Shown piece by piece: positions 6,296 to 6,375 of a stretch of DNA of 6,375 nt. The stretch is from Planctomycetota bacterium (GTDB taxonomy: Bacteria > Planctomycetota > UBA8108 > UBA1146 > JAJFFE01). The stretch covers positions 1 through 6,375 of the forward strand of contig JAGQRC010000228.1 in assembly GCA_020425835.1 (NCBI GenBank), read 5' to 3'. How positions within the stretch are numbered: position 1 is the stretch's first letter; each line of letters opens with the position of its first letter. Under the pieces are notes generated by a model. It did no database searches. It was not told where the DNA came from and worked only from the letters and a program-made list of their open reading frames with translations. A program made the position numbers and the translations under genes.

Positions 6296-6375
6296 GTGAA
6301 CCGTGAGCGAGCGGACGAAACCTCGAGGCTCTCGCTCTGGCCGCTGACGCTCGTCGCCGTCGGCTTCTACGTGCC
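6296..6375 (+). CDS. N-terminal fragment of a putative membrane protein (3' end outside window)
   Basis: Only 26 codons are visible, from GTG 6296 to the window edge. The peptide has a polar, charged start (VNRERADETSRLS) and then a hydrophobic stretch (LWPLTLVAVGFYVP) that looks like the start of a first membrane helix. The start is supported by a well-placed GAGG. A competing GTG at 6303, in another frame, meets a stop within 15 codons. Short charged N-termini followed by a helix are common in ABC importer permeases. Because an AfuA-like binding protein without a permease lies about 2.7 kb to the left, an importer permease is one possibility. Many other membrane proteins start this way, so this is a guess. 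Confidence 0.55.
   Translation, partial: MNRERADETSRLSLWPLTLVAVGFYV

Overview
The window comes from a GC-rich bacterium with dense gene packing. The hybrid kinase receiver begins with a phrase (AEDGLDNQRLLRHFLEQAGA) that I associate with Planctomycetota kinases. The combination of FtsX-type exporters with an AfuA-like lipoprotein also fits an environmental, Gram-negative-type cell. Planctomycetota is therefore my best guess, but nothing here fixes the taxonomy.

Left part (1-3563, + strand): a compact operon. It runs from the 3' end of an FtsX-family ABC exporter permease, through a second complete FtsX permease, to a LolD/MacB-type ATPase, and then a lipoprotein of the AfuA/FbpA-like solute-binding family. 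The last three genes are joined by 4-base stop/start overlaps (ATGA, then GTGA), so they are probably translationally coupled. The two permeases plus ATPase are the parts expected for a LolCDE/MacB-like transporter that moves a substrate out of the inner membrane. The binding protein is an import-type component and is the odd member.

Middle part (3609-5888, - strand): a long, soluble hybrid histidine kinase with three PAS-type sensor domains, a HisKA/HATPase core and a C-terminal receiver. It converges on the operon with only 45 bases between stop codons. No cognate regulator, HPt protein or output domain is in view.

Right part (5889-6375): a roughly 400-base divergent intergenic region with some inverted repeats and a weak candidate promoter, then the first 26 codons of a + strand gene whose hydrophobic N-terminus suggests a membrane protein. 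It could be the import permease missing next to the binding protein, but that is a guess. I see no RNA genes, CRISPR arrays, insertion sequences or clear terminators. The window looks mostly like ordinary chromosomal transport and signalling genes; no clearly new system is evident.
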